Assembly (NCBI RefSeq): GCF_017313265.1
Contig: NZ_JAFLQZ010000012.1
Location: 1-64,000, forward strand
DNA length: 64,000 bases
From: Hymenobacter telluris
GTDB taxonomy: Bacteria; Bacteroidota; Bacteroidia; Cytophagales; Hymenobacteraceae
Reading direction: 5' to 3'
Both the position numbers and the translations under genes were made by a program. Below are positions 10,915 to 20,683 of the stretch, one piece after another. The notes beneath the pieces are model-generated. The model ran no database searches and had not been told where the DNA came from. It worked only from the letters and a program-made list of their open reading frames with translations. The stretch's first letter is position 1; each line of letters opens with the position of its first letter.

Positions 10915-10966
10915 TGAGTGCCCGACGTGAACTGCTATTATCTGTGGTAGCCCCGCTTTTTCTTTT

Positions 10967-12742
10967 ATGAAAAACCTGCATCACCTGCTATCTATTTTGT
11001 TGCTGCTAGTGTTGGCCGCCTGCCAGCAGGGCACCAAAACGGAAACTGCTGCCACGGCAGCCGGAGCTGGCGCAGATACTATAGCCGTTAGCAAAAAGCC
11101 CGGCTGGTGGAAAGAAACGGTGGTGTATCAGCTGTATCCGCGCAGTTTTCAGGACAGTAACGGCGACGGAGTAGGCGACCTGAAAGGCATCATTTCCCGC
11201 CTCGACTATCTTGAAAGCATTGGTGTGGGTACGGTTTGGCTGAACCCGATTTATGCTTCGCCCAACGACGACAACGGCTACGATATAGCTGACTATCGGC
11301 GGATTATGCCGGAGTTTGGCACCATGCAGGACTTCGATGCCTTGCTAAAGGGCCTGCACCAACGCGGCATCAAACTGGTGATGGACTTGGTGGTTAATCA
11401 CAGCAGTGATGAGCACGAGTGGTTCAAGCAGGCGCGCAGCTCCCGCACCAGCCCCTACCGCGACTATTACTACTGGTGGCCCGCCGAAAAAGGCACGCCC
11501 CCAGCTCGTTACAGCACCTTCGATGTGAAGCGCAACGCCTGGCAGTACGACTCGCTCACGAAAGCCTACTATCTGCACATCTTTTCGCGCAAGCAGCCCG
11601 ACCTGAACTGGAACAACCCCAAGCTCCGCCAGGAAGTGCACAACATCATGCGGTTTTGGCTGGACAAGGGTATCGACGGTTTTCGGATGGATGCCTTCCA
11701 GTTTGTGGCCAAAGACCCCGCGTTTCCGCCCATGCCGGGCCTCAATGAGCAGAACTTCGCCAATGCCTACAACCACGGCCCGCACCTGCACGACTACCTC
11801 CAGGAAATCAACCGCGAGGTGCTCAGCAAGTACAACGTGATGAGCGTGGCTGAGGGCGCCGGCCGCAACGTTACGGAGGCCATGCTGTTCGTGGACCCCA
11901 CCCGCAAGGAACTGGACATGACCTACCACTTCGAGGGCACGGGCGTGGGCAGCAATACCGATACCTACCAGCTCACCGAACTGAAGCGCGTATTCACGAA
12001 ATGGGACAGCGCGTTTGCCCAAAAAGGCTGGCAGGCTATTGACTTAGGTAACCACGACCAGCCGCGCATGGTCAGCAAATTCGGCGACGACCGGCCGGCG
12101 TTCCGCACGCACTCAGCGCAGCTGCTCAACACGTTTCTGCTGACTATGCGCGGCACGCCTTACTGCTACAATGGCGACGAGCTGGGCATGACCAACATCC
12201 GGTTCAGCAACATGGCCGACTACCGCGACGTGGCTGCCCTGAACGGCTACGCGCTGGTCCGCAGCCAGGGCGGCAACCAGGCGGCGTACATCAAGCAGCT
12301 CCAGCGCTTCTCCCGTGACAACAGCCGCACACCGTTCCAATGGAATGCCACCGCCAATGCCGGCTTTACCACCGGCACCCCCTGGCTGAAAGTCAACCCT
12401 AACTACCTGACTGTTAATCAGGCTATTGAAGATAAAGATTCCACTTCGGTACTGAACCACTTCCGCCGGGCCATCCAGCTGCGGGGGAAGCATAAGGTGC
12501 TGGTGTACGGCCAATACCGCCTGCTCGACCCTACCAACCCGCACATCTACGCTTACACCCGCACCCAAGGCAACGACAAGGTGCTGGTGGCCCTCAACTT
12601 CTCATCCGAGAAGCGCATCTGGCCTCTACCAACGGGCCTGGTGCCCGCCAGTTCGGCTTGGCTCAACAACTACCCTACCACTCCTAGCGGCTCGTCTTTT
12701 GAGTTGCAGCCCTGGCAGGCGGTGGTCATGCCGCTGCTGTAA
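10967..12742 (+). CDS. GH13 alpha-glucosidase/oligo-1,6-glucosidase-like lipoprotein
   Basis: Alpha-amylase superfamily enzyme of 591 residues, anchored to a membrane by a lipobox Cys at about residue 19 (LLVLAAC). Conserved GH13 regions are visible: WKETVVYQLYPRSF, MDLVVNHSS, GFRMDAF with predicted nucleophile Asp242, SVAEG with acid/base Glu296, and GNHDQPRM with Asp364. The overall pattern resembles oligo-1,6-glucosidase and alpha-glucosidase members rather than endo-amylases. It would trim short alpha-glucans at the cell surface or in the periplasm. It is the first gene of a plus-strand run with susC 136 bp and susD about 3.2 kb downstream. Bond specificity (alpha-1,4, 1,6 or 1,2) cannot be read from sequence alone. 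Confidence 0.9.
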   Translation: MKNLHHLLSILLLLVLAACQQGTKTETAATAAGAGADTIAVSKKPGWWKETVVYQLYPRSFQDSNGDGVGDLKGIISRLDYLESIGVGTVWLNPIYASPNDDNGYDIADYRRIMPEFGTMQDFDALLKGLHQRGIKLVMDLVVNHSSDEHEWFKQARSSRTSPYRDYYYWWPAEKGTPPARYSTFDVKRNAWQYDSLTKAYYLHIFSRKQPDLNWNNPKLRQEVHNIMRFWLDKGIDGFRMDAFQFVAKDPAFPPMPGLNEQNFANAYNHGPHLHDYLQEINREVLSKYNVMSVAEGAGRNVTEAMLFVDPTRKELDMTYHFEGTGVGSNTDTYQLTELKRVFTKWDSAFAQKGWQAIDLGNHDQPRMVSKFGDDRPAFRTHSAQLLNTFLLTMRGTPYCYNGDELGMTNIRFSNMADYRDVAALNGYALVRSQGGNQAAYIKQLQRFSRDNSRTPFQWNATANAGFTTGTPWLKVNPNYLTVNQAIEDKDSTSVLNHFRRAIQLRGKHKVLVYGQYRLLDPTNPHIYAYTRTQGNDKVLVALNFSSEKRIWPLPTGLVPASSAWLNNYPTTPSGSSFELQPWQAVVMPLL

Positions 12743-12806
12743 GTACAGCCACCCCACATCAACACCCTGGTTTTTCATTCTCACTCAGCCTGCTTTACTG
12801 CTTACC

Positions 12807-12822
12807 TCGAAATCGTTTGCGT
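12807..12822. promoter_or_regulatory. Degenerate second copy of the LacI-type operator before susC
   Basis: The 16-mer TCGAAATCGTTTGCGT matches the palindrome at 10795-10810 at 13 of 16 positions, with the right half site (CGTTTGCG) intact. It lies 57 bp before the susC start. A weak site; its location gives it some weight. Confidence 0.35.
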
Positions 12823-12878
12823 GAAGTCAATACAGCTACTGAGCCCTTTCAAAATTCCCATCTTTTCATTCTCCTTGT

Positions 12879-15800
12879 ATGAGCTACAAACAGTACACTA
12901 CAACTGAGTACTCGTCGGTAAGGGTTGCTGCTGACAGGCCGCATTGGCTGCGAGTAGCACTGGCTCCTATTGTCGTGATGAGCATGCTCCCTTCTTTGAG
13001 CCAGGCGCAAACCACTCGGCCTGTATCAGGCAAGGTGGTTGATGCCCAGTCTAATGGCTTGCCGGGCGTGACGGTAGTCGTGACGGGCACTACCGTGGGA
13101 GCTAGTACCGGCGGCGACGGTAGTTTCGAGCTGCAAGTACCGGCCACGGCCACTACCCTCACGGTTTCTTACGTAGGCTATGCCTCGCAACAGATCAACA
13201 TCACCGGCAAATCGTCGGTGCAGGTGACGCTGAAAGAGGATGCGCAGTCGCTGAGTGAGGTAGTAGTAGTGGGCTACGGCACGGCCCGCAAGCAAGACGT
13301 AACTGGCGCAGTATCAGTTATTGGCGAGCGAGACTTCAACAAAGGCACCTTCACCTCGCCCGACCAGCTGCTACAAGGCCGCGTATCGGGGGTGCAGGTG
13401 GGCAACAACAGCGGCCAGCCCGGCGGACCGACTACTATTCGCATCCGGGGCAACTCGGCCGTAACAGGCTCAGGGCAGCCCCTTTATGTGGTAGATGGCG
13501 TACCGCTCGATGGCCGCACGGCTCGGCCCGGCCTGGCTGCCTCAGCCGACGTGGGAGCGGGTGCCGACAGTAACCCGCTCAACTTCCTCAACCCTGATGA
13601 TATTGAGACCTTTACGGTGCTGAAAGATGCCTCGGCCACTGCTATTTACGGCTCTCGTGCTGCCTACGGGGTAGTGCTCATTACCACCAAAAAAGGCAAT
13701 TCCGGAGCCCCCGTACTGAGCGTAGGTGTATCGGGTGGCTTCTCGAAGCTGCTGCGCCGCCCCGAGTTTCTTAATGCCAGCCAGTACCGGGAAGCCATTG
13801 GCTACTACGGCGCGCCGGCCAGCAACGACAAAGGCGGCGACGTAGACGCGCTAGACGAAATTCTGCGCACCGGCTACCTCCAGAACTACAACGTAGCCAT
13901 GAGCGGCGGCGGCGAAACCGGCCGCTACCGTCTCTCGCTCGGCTACCTCGACCAGGATGGCATCGTGAACAAGACTGGCTTCAAGAAGTACAGCGCCAAC
14001 CTGTCTACCAACCTGCAATTCCTGGAAAGCAAAAAGCTGGGCGTTGATGTGAATATTGCCACCAGCCAGTTCCGCGAACAGCTGGCCAATATCACCACCG
14101 ACGCTGGTTTCCGGGGCAGCCTCATTGGGCAGGCTCTGCAATGGAACCCCACGCAGCCCCTGCGCAACCCCGACGGCTCGCTCTTCATCCAGTCCGGCGA
14201 CGTGGTGAACCCCCTGGCGGCCCAGGAACTGTACGACGACAACTCGCGGGTGAACACCGTGCTGGCTAGCATTACGCCTTCCTATAAGTTCACCGATTGG
14301 CTTCAGTACCGCATGTTGCTCGGTATAAACTACAACTCCGGCGAGCGGCGCACATCCATCAATCAGCGCCTGATCAACTACCCCGGCATTGAAAACCAAG
14401 GCTTTGCGAGCATCAGCAACAACGAGCTGACCACGCAGCAGATAGCACATACGCTCAATTTCAACAAGGCTGTTGCTTCCGACTTGAACCTGAATGCCGT
14501 GTTGGGCTACGAGTACACGAAGTTCATCAACCTGGGCTCCAGCATAAGCGCCTACGGCAACCCGGCCACGGGCGGCTTCGGCAATTTTGGCCTCGATTAC
14601 ACCAACTATATCCAGACGTCGGCCACCGGGTCGCGTACTATCTCGTCGTTCAAAGACCCATCGTCAGAGCTGCAATCCTTCTTTGGCCGGGCCATTCTGA
14701 ATTATAAGGACCGCTACGTGCTGACCGGCACCCTGCGCCGCGACGAAAGCAGCAAGTTCGGCGCCAACGAGCGAGTGGGCTATTTCCCCTCGTTTGCCTT
14801 CGCCTGGGACCTGAGCCAGGAATCTTTCTTCCCGGCTGAAAAGCTCACTCAACTCAAGCTGCGGACCGGTTACGGCCTCACCGGCAACCAGGAGTTTCCG
14901 GCGGGTGCCGCCCAGGACCGCTTCGAGATTCGCGACAACGGAGCCCAGATTCCGCTTAACAGCCGCAACGAAAACCTGAAATGGCAGGCCGACCGCCAGT
15001 TCAACGTGGGTATCGACATCGGCGCCTTCGAGAACCGCCTCACGTTCACGGTCGACTACTTCAACAAAACCACCAGCGACATTCTGTTCCCGACCGTACC
15101 GGGGCAGCCCGCTCCGCAAGTGCAGGCCATTTTCTGGGACAACCTCGATGGCAAAATCGTGAACAAAGGGGTGGAAATGGCTTTGGGTACCACGCTGGTG
15201 CGCAACGATAAAGTGGAAATTGGTTTCAATGCCAACGCCACTTTTATCCGCAACGAAGTGAAAGACCTGGTGGGGGCTGATATCATTACGGGCGCCATCA
15301 ACGGGCAGGGCCTGTCGGGGTCTACCTCACAGCTTATCCGGAGCGGCTACCCGCTGAATGCCTTCTTCCTGCCGCGTTACAACGGCCTGAATGAGCAGGG
15401 CCTGTCGAACCCGGTGGACCTGGCAAACCCGGTGTACGCTGGCAGCCCCAACCCCCGCACGCTGCTGGGCTTGAGCGCCAATGCTCGCTACGGCAAACTG
15501 TCATTGATTGCCAACATGACTGGCGTATTCGGTCAGTACATCTACAACAACACGCTTAATGCAGTGGGCAACGTGGGGCAGATTGGTGCTGGCAAAAACA
15601 TTGCCCTCTCCACCTTCGAGAACCCCATCAAGGAGTCGATTGGCAACCCTGCCGCCGCCACTACGCGCTACCTCGAGAAAGGCAACTACCTGAAAATGTC
15701 GAACCTGACGCTGGCTTATGCCTTTGGCGACGTGGGCAGCGTAGTGAAAGGGGCCCGCGTGTACGTCACCGGTCAGAACCTGTTTGTGATTACCAAATAC

Positions 15801-15926
15801 GACGGGTTTGATCCGGAAATCAACACCGTGAAGCGTGGTGCCAACCAGGTGCCTTCGGTTGGCATCGACTACCTGCCTTACCCAAGCGCCCGCACCTTCA
15901 CGCTCGGTGTCAACTTCAACCTGTAA
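12879..15926 (+). CDS. susC: SusC/RagA-type TonB-linked outer-membrane transporter
   Basis: Outer-membrane oligosaccharide importer of 1015 residues. A long N-terminal export signal ends near SLSQAQ (about residue 44). It is followed by a CarboxypepD_reg-like domain (GKVVDAQSNGLPGVTVVVTG), a TonB-box-like segment (SLSEVVVVGYGT) and the plug (LLQGRVSGVQV, GQPLYVVDGVPLDG, TFTVLKDASATAIYGSRAA, the SusC signature), then a 22-strand barrel. It forms the usual SusCD pair with the lipoprotein encoded 19 bp downstream. In this locus it should import alpha-gluco-oligosaccharides for GH13 and GH65. The symbol marks the family; the ligand is inferred from the enzymes beside it. Confidence 0.95.
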   Translation: MSYKQYTTTEYSSVRVAADRPHWLRVALAPIVVMSMLPSLSQAQTTRPVSGKVVDAQSNGLPGVTVVVTGTTVGASTGGDGSFELQVPATATTLTVSYVGYASQQINITGKSSVQVTLKEDAQSLSEVVVVGYGTARKQDVTGAVSVIGERDFNKGTFTSPDQLLQGRVSGVQVGNNSGQPGGPTTIRIRGNSAVTGSGQPLYVVDGVPLDGRTARPGLAASADVGAGADSNPLNFLNPDDIETFTVLKDASATAIYGSRAAYGVVLITTKKGNSGAPVLSVGVSGGFSKLLRRPEFLNASQYREAIGYYGAPASNDKGGDVDALDEILRTGYLQNYNVAMSGGGETGRYRLSLGYLDQDGIVNKTGFKKYSANLSTNLQFLESKKLGVDVNIATSQFREQLANITTDAGFRGSLIGQALQWNPTQPLRNPDGSLFIQSGDVVNPLAAQELYDDNSRVNTVLASITPSYKFTDWLQYRMLLGINYNSGERRTSINQRLINYPGIENQGFASISNNELTTQQIAHTLNFNKAVASDLNLNAVLGYEYTKFINLGSSISAYGNPATGGFGNFGLDYTNYIQTSATGSRTISSFKDPSSELQSFFGRAILNYKDRYVLTGTLRRDESSKFGANERVGYFPSFAFAWDLSQESFFPAEKLTQLKLRTGYGLTGNQEFPAGAAQDRFEIRDNGAQIPLNSRNENLKWQADRQFNVGIDIGAFENRLTFTVDYFNKTTSDILFPTVPGQPAPQVQAIFWDNLDGKIVNKGVEMALGTTLVRNDKVEIGFNANATFIRNEVKDLVGADIITGAINGQGLSGSTSQLIRSGYPLNAFFLPRYNGLNEQGLSNPVDLANPVYAGSPNPRTLLGLSANARYGKLSLIANMTGVFGQYIYNNTLNAVGNVGQIGAGKNIALSTFENPIKESIGNPAAATTRYLEKGNYLKMSNLTLAYAFGDVGSVVKGARVYVTGQNLFVITKYDGFDPEINTVKRGANQVPSVGIDYLPYPSARTFTLGVNFNL

Positions 15927-15945
15927 TCTCTAACCTATTCCCACC

Positions 15946-17511
15946 ATGAAATACGCTAAGATTGCCAGTGCCATTACGTTGCTGACGTTGCTGCAAGGTG
16001 CCACTAGCTGTGATGTGGATGAAACGCTGCAAGGCCAACTTTCCCTGGATCAAATTCCGCGCGGCGACCCGGCGGCCCTGCTCCAGGGCGTGTACAATGC
16101 CCAGCGCGACCCTATTCAAGGCTGCGTGAGTGTGTTTGCGCTCGAAGAAGTATCGACTGACGCGCGCATCATGCCCACCCGCGGGCCAGACTGGGACGAC
16201 AACGGCAAGTGGCGGGCCCTATTCAACCACACCTGGGACCCCAACAACGAGCGGGTGCGCGACACGTTCAACCAGCTGGAAGGCATCATCTTTGCCTCCA
16301 CCGACCTGCTGCGCTTCGACCCCACGCCGCAGCAGCAGGCTGAATCCCGGTTTCTGCGGGCCTGGGCCACGTATCTCCTCCTCGACCTCTACGACCAGGT
16401 GTTGTATCGGGAGCCGGGTGAGCCGCTGAACGAGCCGGCCAAGGTGCGCAAAGGCACAGAGGCGCTCAACTACATTGTGAGTGAGCTCACCGCCATTCAG
16501 AACACCCTCCCCGACGCGCCGGTTAGCAAGGCGACCAAAGACGCCGCCCGGGTGCTGCTGATGAAGTGCTACCTCAACAAGGGCGTGTATGCCAACCGGC
16601 AGTCGCCCACCTTCGCGGCAGCCGACATGAACCAGGTAATTGCGCTGGCTGATCAGATTATCAACAGCAACAAGTACTCGTTCACCACCAACTACTTCGA
16701 CAACTTCGCGCCCAACAACGGCGCCATTGGCCGGGAGAACATCTTCACGCAGGAAAACACGTTCGGCAACAGCGGCCCTACGCGCGACTTCTGGAAGTTT
16801 GTATCGCACTACAACATGCGCCCTGTGGATGGCTACAATGGGCCGGCTACCACCACCACGTTCTACGACCTGTTTGAGGCCACCGACAAGCGCCGCGGCG
16901 TGGCGTACGACATCAGTGGTGGTCCTGCTAACCCCGGCCGGCGCATCAACGTGGGCTTCCTGGCCGGCCAGCAGTACAACCTCATCACCGATGCTCCGCT
17001 CACTACCCGCGGCGGCGCACCATTGTCTTTCACCAGGGATATCAACCTCTCCGAAACCGGTTCTGACCTGGAAGCCAAAGGCATTCGACCCAACAAGTAC
17101 CCGGTTGACTATGTGAGCGAAGGCAAAGGCGGTAACGGGTGCGAAAATGACCACGTGACCTTCCGGCTGGCCGACGTGCTGCTGATGAAAGCCGAAGCTA
17201 TTCTGCGGGGCGGCACGGCTACCAGCGCTGGCACGTATGGCGCTACCCCACTGGCCATCGTCAACTCGGTGCGCACTCATCCTTCGCGCAGCGCCAGCGC
17301 CCTCACCAGCCTCACGCTGGATATACTGCTCGATGAGCGGGGCCGGGAACTGTACGGCGAGTCGTGGCGGCGGCAGGATATGGTTCGGTTCGGCAAATTC
17401 CTGCTGGCTCGCAAAGACAAGCCCCAGAGCGACCCGAAATACCTGATTTATCCGGTACCGAAAAACCAGGTAGATATCAACCGTAATATCACCCAGAACC
17501 CTGGCTATTAA
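15946..17511 (+). CDS. susD: SusD/RagB family surface glycan-binding lipoprotein
   Basis: Lipoprotein of 521 residues with a lipobox Cys at about residue 22 (GATSCDVDE). It has the helical TPR-like SusD fold, recognised by the AESRFLRAWATYLLLDLYDQV segment, the KCYLNKG repeat and the C-terminal LLDERGRELYGESWRRQDMVRFGKF block. It caps the SusC barrel and captures the oligosaccharide. It begins 19 bp after susC, so the two are cotranscribed. It is the last gene of the locus on this strand; no clear terminator hairpin follows in the 485-bp gap. Confidence 0.95.
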   Translation: MKYAKIASAITLLTLLQGATSCDVDETLQGQLSLDQIPRGDPAALLQGVYNAQRDPIQGCVSVFALEEVSTDARIMPTRGPDWDDNGKWRALFNHTWDPNNERVRDTFNQLEGIIFASTDLLRFDPTPQQQAESRFLRAWATYLLLDLYDQVLYREPGEPLNEPAKVRKGTEALNYIVSELTAIQNTLPDAPVSKATKDAARVLLMKCYLNKGVYANRQSPTFAAADMNQVIALADQIINSNKYSFTTNYFDNFAPNNGAIGRENIFTQENTFGNSGPTRDFWKFVSHYNMRPVDGYNGPATTTTFYDLFEATDKRRGVAYDISGGPANPGRRINVGFLAGQQYNLITDAPLTTRGGAPLSFTRDINLSETGSDLEAKGIRPNKYPVDYVSEGKGGNGCENDHVTFRLADVLLMKAEAILRGGTATSAGTYGATPLAIVNSVRTHPSRSASALTSLTLDILLDERGRELYGESWRRQDMVRFGKFLLARKDKPQSDPKYLIYPVPKNQVDINRNITQNPGY

Positions 17512-17996
17512 TTGTAGCTTATTTGAACCACCTCACAGTAGCAGTTGGCCTATGGCTGGCTGCTACTACTGGTACTAGGCAAAAGCGCAACCCTATATAG
17601 TAGCTGCTGCATCATTCATACCCCAGATTACTGCCTGGCATCTTCCGGGGAATAAAACGCTTGACTCTTCGCCCGACTAGTAGTTGTTTTTTAGGTGAGT
17701 TACTTCATCAAGCAGTCCAATGCAAGCAATTGATTATGAGCTAAGAATACTCGATGCTCATGTGTGCACTAAGTGTATAAGTACCCACTCACCACAAGGT
17801 TAAATCACAACAATAACTAAGAAAAAGCTTGCATTGGCAGAGCAAGCAACAATACCTTGGGTAACTCAACTGCTGCATCCACACTTGTTTTAAGTTGTCT
17901 TCTTACTGTAGCAGCTTCTAAAACAGGCTACAGCAGCCTGCCATAGCCGGCTGCCACTTACAGCACAACTCCTTCCTCTTCCACCCTTTCCACCTT
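17512..17996. other. Intergenic region between susD and the 3-keto-glycoside-type cluster
   Basis: About 485 bp with stop codons in all frames and no recognisable small gene, strong hairpin or repeat. It presumably carries the promoter of the following cluster, but I could not identify a convincing TTTG/TAnnTTTG pair. Confidence 0.6.
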
Positions 17997-18878
17997 ATGA
18001 CCTCCCGCCGTTCCTTCGTCAAGTCCGCCGCTCTTTTTTCTGCGGGGGTACTGACCTCACCTGCCCTCTTTGCCAAAGGCCAAACGGATATTGGCTTGCA
18101 GCTTTACACCCTGCGCGACGCCATGCAGAAAGACCCCATGGGCACACTGGCCCGCGTGGCCAAAATGGGTTATACCACGGTGGAAGGAGCTACTTACACC
18201 GGCAGCGGCTTGTTCTACGGCATGGCACCCGCGGCCTTTGCCAAAGAGCTGAAAAAGACGGGCCTTACCATGCCGAGCAGCCACTACCGGCTGGGCGAGG
18301 AGCTGTACGAAGGCAAAGTAACAGAAGGCACCATGCTGCACGGCTGGGACAAAGCCGTGGACGACGCCGCGCAAGTGGGCGTGAAATACATGGTGTGCGC
18401 CTACCTCTCAGAGTCTGAGCGGGGCAGCCTCGACCACTACAAGTACGTAGCCGACCAGCTCAATAAAGCCGGTGAGCGGTGCAAGAAAGCCGGCATCCAG
18501 CTCTGCTACCACAACCACGACTTCGAGTTTATGGCCCAGGATGGAAAGATGCCCTACGACTTGCTGCTGGCCACCGACAAGGAACTAGTGAAGATGGAGC
18601 TGGACCTGTACTGGGCCACTAAAGCTGGCCAGGACCCAGTGGCACTGTTCAAAAAACACCCCGGCCGGTTCCCGCTCTGGCATGTGAAGGACATGGACAA
18701 GACCCCGGCCCGCAACTTCACCGAAGTGGGTAACGGCTCCATCGACTTCAAGCGCATTTTCGCGCAGAGCAAGCTTTCGGGCCTGAAGTATTTCTTCGTG
18801 GAGCAGGACCAAACCCCCGGCTCTCCCTTCGACAGCATTCAGAAGAGCATCACGCATATCAAGCGGACGTTGGTGTAG
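17997..18878 (+). CDS. Tat-exported sugar phosphate isomerase/epimerase-like TIM-barrel protein
   Basis: Protein of 293 residues with a twin-arginine signal (TSRRSFVKSAALFSAG), so it should be folded before export to the periplasm. The body is an AP-endonuclease-2/xylose-isomerase-like TIM barrel: GLQLYTLRD at the first strand, YHNHDFEF and MELDLYWATKAGQDP with likely metal-binding Glu, His and Asp residues, and FPLWHVKDMDK near the end. Members of this fold act as isomerases, epimerases, or lyases and hydrolases on 3-keto sugars. The gene opens a run with a GMC dehydrogenase and its small subunit, so a role on the oxidised sugar is plausible. It is not known which reaction it performs. Confidence 0.85.
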   Translation: MTSRRSFVKSAALFSAGVLTSPALFAKGQTDIGLQLYTLRDAMQKDPMGTLARVAKMGYTTVEGATYTGSGLFYGMAPAAFAKELKKTGLTMPSSHYRLGEELYEGKVTEGTMLHGWDKAVDDAAQVGVKYMVCAYLSESERGSLDHYKYVADQLNKAGERCKKAGIQLCYHNHDFEFMAQDGKMPYDLLLATDKELVKMELDLYWATKAGQDPVALFKKHPGRFPLWHVKDMDKTPARNFTEVGNGSIDFKRIFAQSKLSGLKYFFVEQDQTPGSPFDSIQKSITHIKRTLV

Positions 18879-18882
18879 TTCA

Positions 18883-18978
18883 GTTGTCAGTTGTGAGTTA
18901 TGAGTTGCCAGTCTCCTGAAAACTCATAACTCACAACTGACAACTCATAACTGGCAACCGGCAACTGACAACTCATTC
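18883..18978. repeat. Inverted and tandem low-complexity repeat
   Basis: A 24-bp perfect inverted repeat (18883-18906 and 18921-18944) built from degenerate 8-10-mers of the GTTGTCAGTTGTGAGTTA type, followed by further copies of the same words up to about 18976. It fills nearly the entire gap before the GMC gene. Confidence 0.75.
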
Positions 18979-18995
18979 CTATCCCACCGTATTTC

Positions 18996-20672
18996 ATGGA
19001 AAAGAACACATATGACGCCATCGTCATTGGCTCCGGCATTTCGGGCGGCATGGCGGCTAAAGAGCTGACCGAGAAAGGCCTGAAAACCATCATGCTGGAG
19101 CGGGGCGAAAACATAGAGCACATCAAAGACTACGTGAATGCCAATAAAAATCCCTGGGAGTTTCCGCACCGGGGTGGCAAAACGCAGCAGATGATCAAGG
19201 ACTATCCGGTGCTCGGCCGCGACTATACCCTGAACGAAAGCAACCTGAATTACTGGGTCAACGAAAAGGAAAGCCCGTATAAGGAAGCCAAGCCTTTCGA
19301 CTGGTTCCGGGGCTACCACGTGGGCGGCCGCTCTTTGATGTGGGGCCGGCAGTCGTACCGGCTGAGTGACTACGACTTCACGGCCAACGCCAAGGAAGGC
19401 ATTGCCGTGGATTGGCCGATTCGCTACGAGGACTTGGCTCCGTGGTACAGCCGCGTAGAGAAGTTTGCCGGTATCAGTGGCTCACGTGAAAACCTACCCC
19501 AGCTGCCCGATGGCGACTTTATGCCGCCCATGGAAATGAACGTGGTGGAGAAAGACGTGGCGGCCCGCATCAAGAAAAACTACGAGCACCGCCGCATGAT
19601 TATCGGGCGGACGGCCAACATCACCCAGCCGCACAACAACCGCGTGAACTGCCAGTACCGCAACAAGTGCTGGCTGGGTTGCCCATTCGGGGCGTATTTC
19701 AGCACGCAGTCGGCCTCGTTGCCGGCGGCTGTGGCTACCGGCAACCTCACGCTGCGGCCGTTTTCCATCGTCACCAAAATCCTCTACGACAAAGACACCA
19801 AGCGGGCCAAGGGCGTAGAAGTGCTGGACGCGGAAACCAACCAAACCTACGAGTACTACGCCAAGGTTATCTTCCTGAATGCCTCGGCGCTCAACTCGGC
19901 GTGGGTGCTCATGAACTCGGCTACCGACGTGTGGCCCGACGGACTGGGCAGCAGCAGCGGTGAGCTGGGCCACAACCTGATGGACCACCACTTCCGGGCC
20001 GGCGCGCACGGCGACATGCCCGGCTACGAAGACAAATACGTGTACGGCCGCCGCGCCAATGGCATTTACATTCCGCGCTACCGCAACCTGTTCGGCGACA
20101 AGCGCGACTACGTGCGAGGCTTCGGCTACCAGGGCAGCGCCGGCCGCGAAGGCTGGAGCCGCGACATTGCTGAAATGAGCATCGGCGGCGACTACAAAGA
20201 CGCCCTGACCGAGCCCGGCAAGTGGACGATGGGCATCACCGGCTTCGGCGAAACCCTCCCTTACCACGACAACCGCACCTACCTTTCAAAAACCGAAAAG
20301 GATAAGTGGGGCCTGCCGATTCTGGTAATGGACGCCACCATCCGCGAGAACGAGCAGAAAATGCGCATCGATATGATGGAGGATGCCAAGGAAATGCTGG
20401 AAAAAGCCGGCCTCGAAAACGTGAAGACCTACAACAATGGCTACGTGTTGGGGGGCGGCATCCACGAAATGGGCACTGCCCGTATGGGCCGCGACCCGAA
20501 AACCTCGGTACTCAACAAGTTCAACCAGGTGTGGGACGCCCCGAACGTGTACGTAACCGACGGTGCGGCCATGACTTCGGCCGCCTGCCAGAACCCTTCG
20601 CTTACCTACATGGCCCTCACGGCCCGCGCCGTGGACCATGCCGTGAGCGAGTTAAAGAAACAGAACGTCTAA
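18996..20672 (+). CDS. GMC-family sugar dehydrogenase, catalytic subunit (probable glycoside 3-dehydrogenase)
   Basis: FAD-dependent oxidoreductase of 558 residues. It has the N-terminal dinucleotide fold (IVIGSGISGGMAAKEL), a middle domain with an RNKCWLGCPFG cysteine-containing stretch, and the GMC C-terminal signature GGGIHEMGTARMG. His490 and Asn533 (QNPSLTYMALTARA) are the predicted catalytic pair. The next gene, 11 bp downstream, encodes a gluconate-2-dehydrogenase-subunit-3-like protein, and a cytochrome c lies further along. This is the composition of bacterial glucoside/lactose 3-dehydrogenases that oxidise the C3 hydroxyl of glycosides and pass electrons to the respiratory chain. 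It lacks its own signal peptide, so export is expected with the Tat-bearing small subunit. Confidence 0.85.
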   Translation: MEKNTYDAIVIGSGISGGMAAKELTEKGLKTIMLERGENIEHIKDYVNANKNPWEFPHRGGKTQQMIKDYPVLGRDYTLNESNLNYWVNEKESPYKEAKPFDWFRGYHVGGRSLMWGRQSYRLSDYDFTANAKEGIAVDWPIRYEDLAPWYSRVEKFAGISGSRENLPQLPDGDFMPPMEMNVVEKDVAARIKKNYEHRRMIIGRTANITQPHNNRVNCQYRNKCWLGCPFGAYFSTQSASLPAAVATGNLTLRPFSIVTKILYDKDTKRAKGVEVLDAETNQTYEYYAKVIFLNASALNSAWVLMNSATDVWPDGLGSSSGELGHNLMDHHFRAGAHGDMPGYEDKYVYGRRANGIYIPRYRNLFGDKRDYVRGFGYQGSAGREGWSRDIAEMSIGGDYKDALTEPGKWTMGITGFGETLPYHDNRTYLSKTEKDKWGLPILVMDATIRENEQKMRIDMMEDAKEMLEKAGLENVKTYNNGYVLGGGIHEMGTARMGRDPKTSVLNKFNQVWDAPNVYVTDGAAMTSAACQNPSLTYMALTARAVDHAVSELKKQNV

Positions 20673-20683
20673 TTTCACCGACC

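Larger units (their letters stand above)
10328..10966. other. Divergent regulatory region of the alpha-glucan locus
   Basis: About 640 bp without a gene between the minus-strand regulator and the plus-strand GH13 gene. The middle (10540-10760) is clearly richer in A and T than the neighbouring coding DNA. It contains a perfect 16-bp LacI-type palindrome and a perfect 27-bp inverted repeat, described separately. A near-consensus -7 box TATCTGTG lies at 10939-10946, but I see no matching -33 element. Confidence 0.6.

Noticed and set aside
12879..15926. Possible broken or frameshifted susC
   Set aside because: The frame is continuous for 1015 residues with all SusC landmarks, and the long N-terminal extension before the hydrophobic export signal is common in this group.
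20306..20683. In-frame 5' extension of the gluconate-2-dehydrogenase-subunit-3-like gene
   Set aside because: It overlaps the GMC gene in another frame and encodes an Arg/His-rich string; the ATG at 20684 with a Tat/lipoprotein signal is clearly the start.
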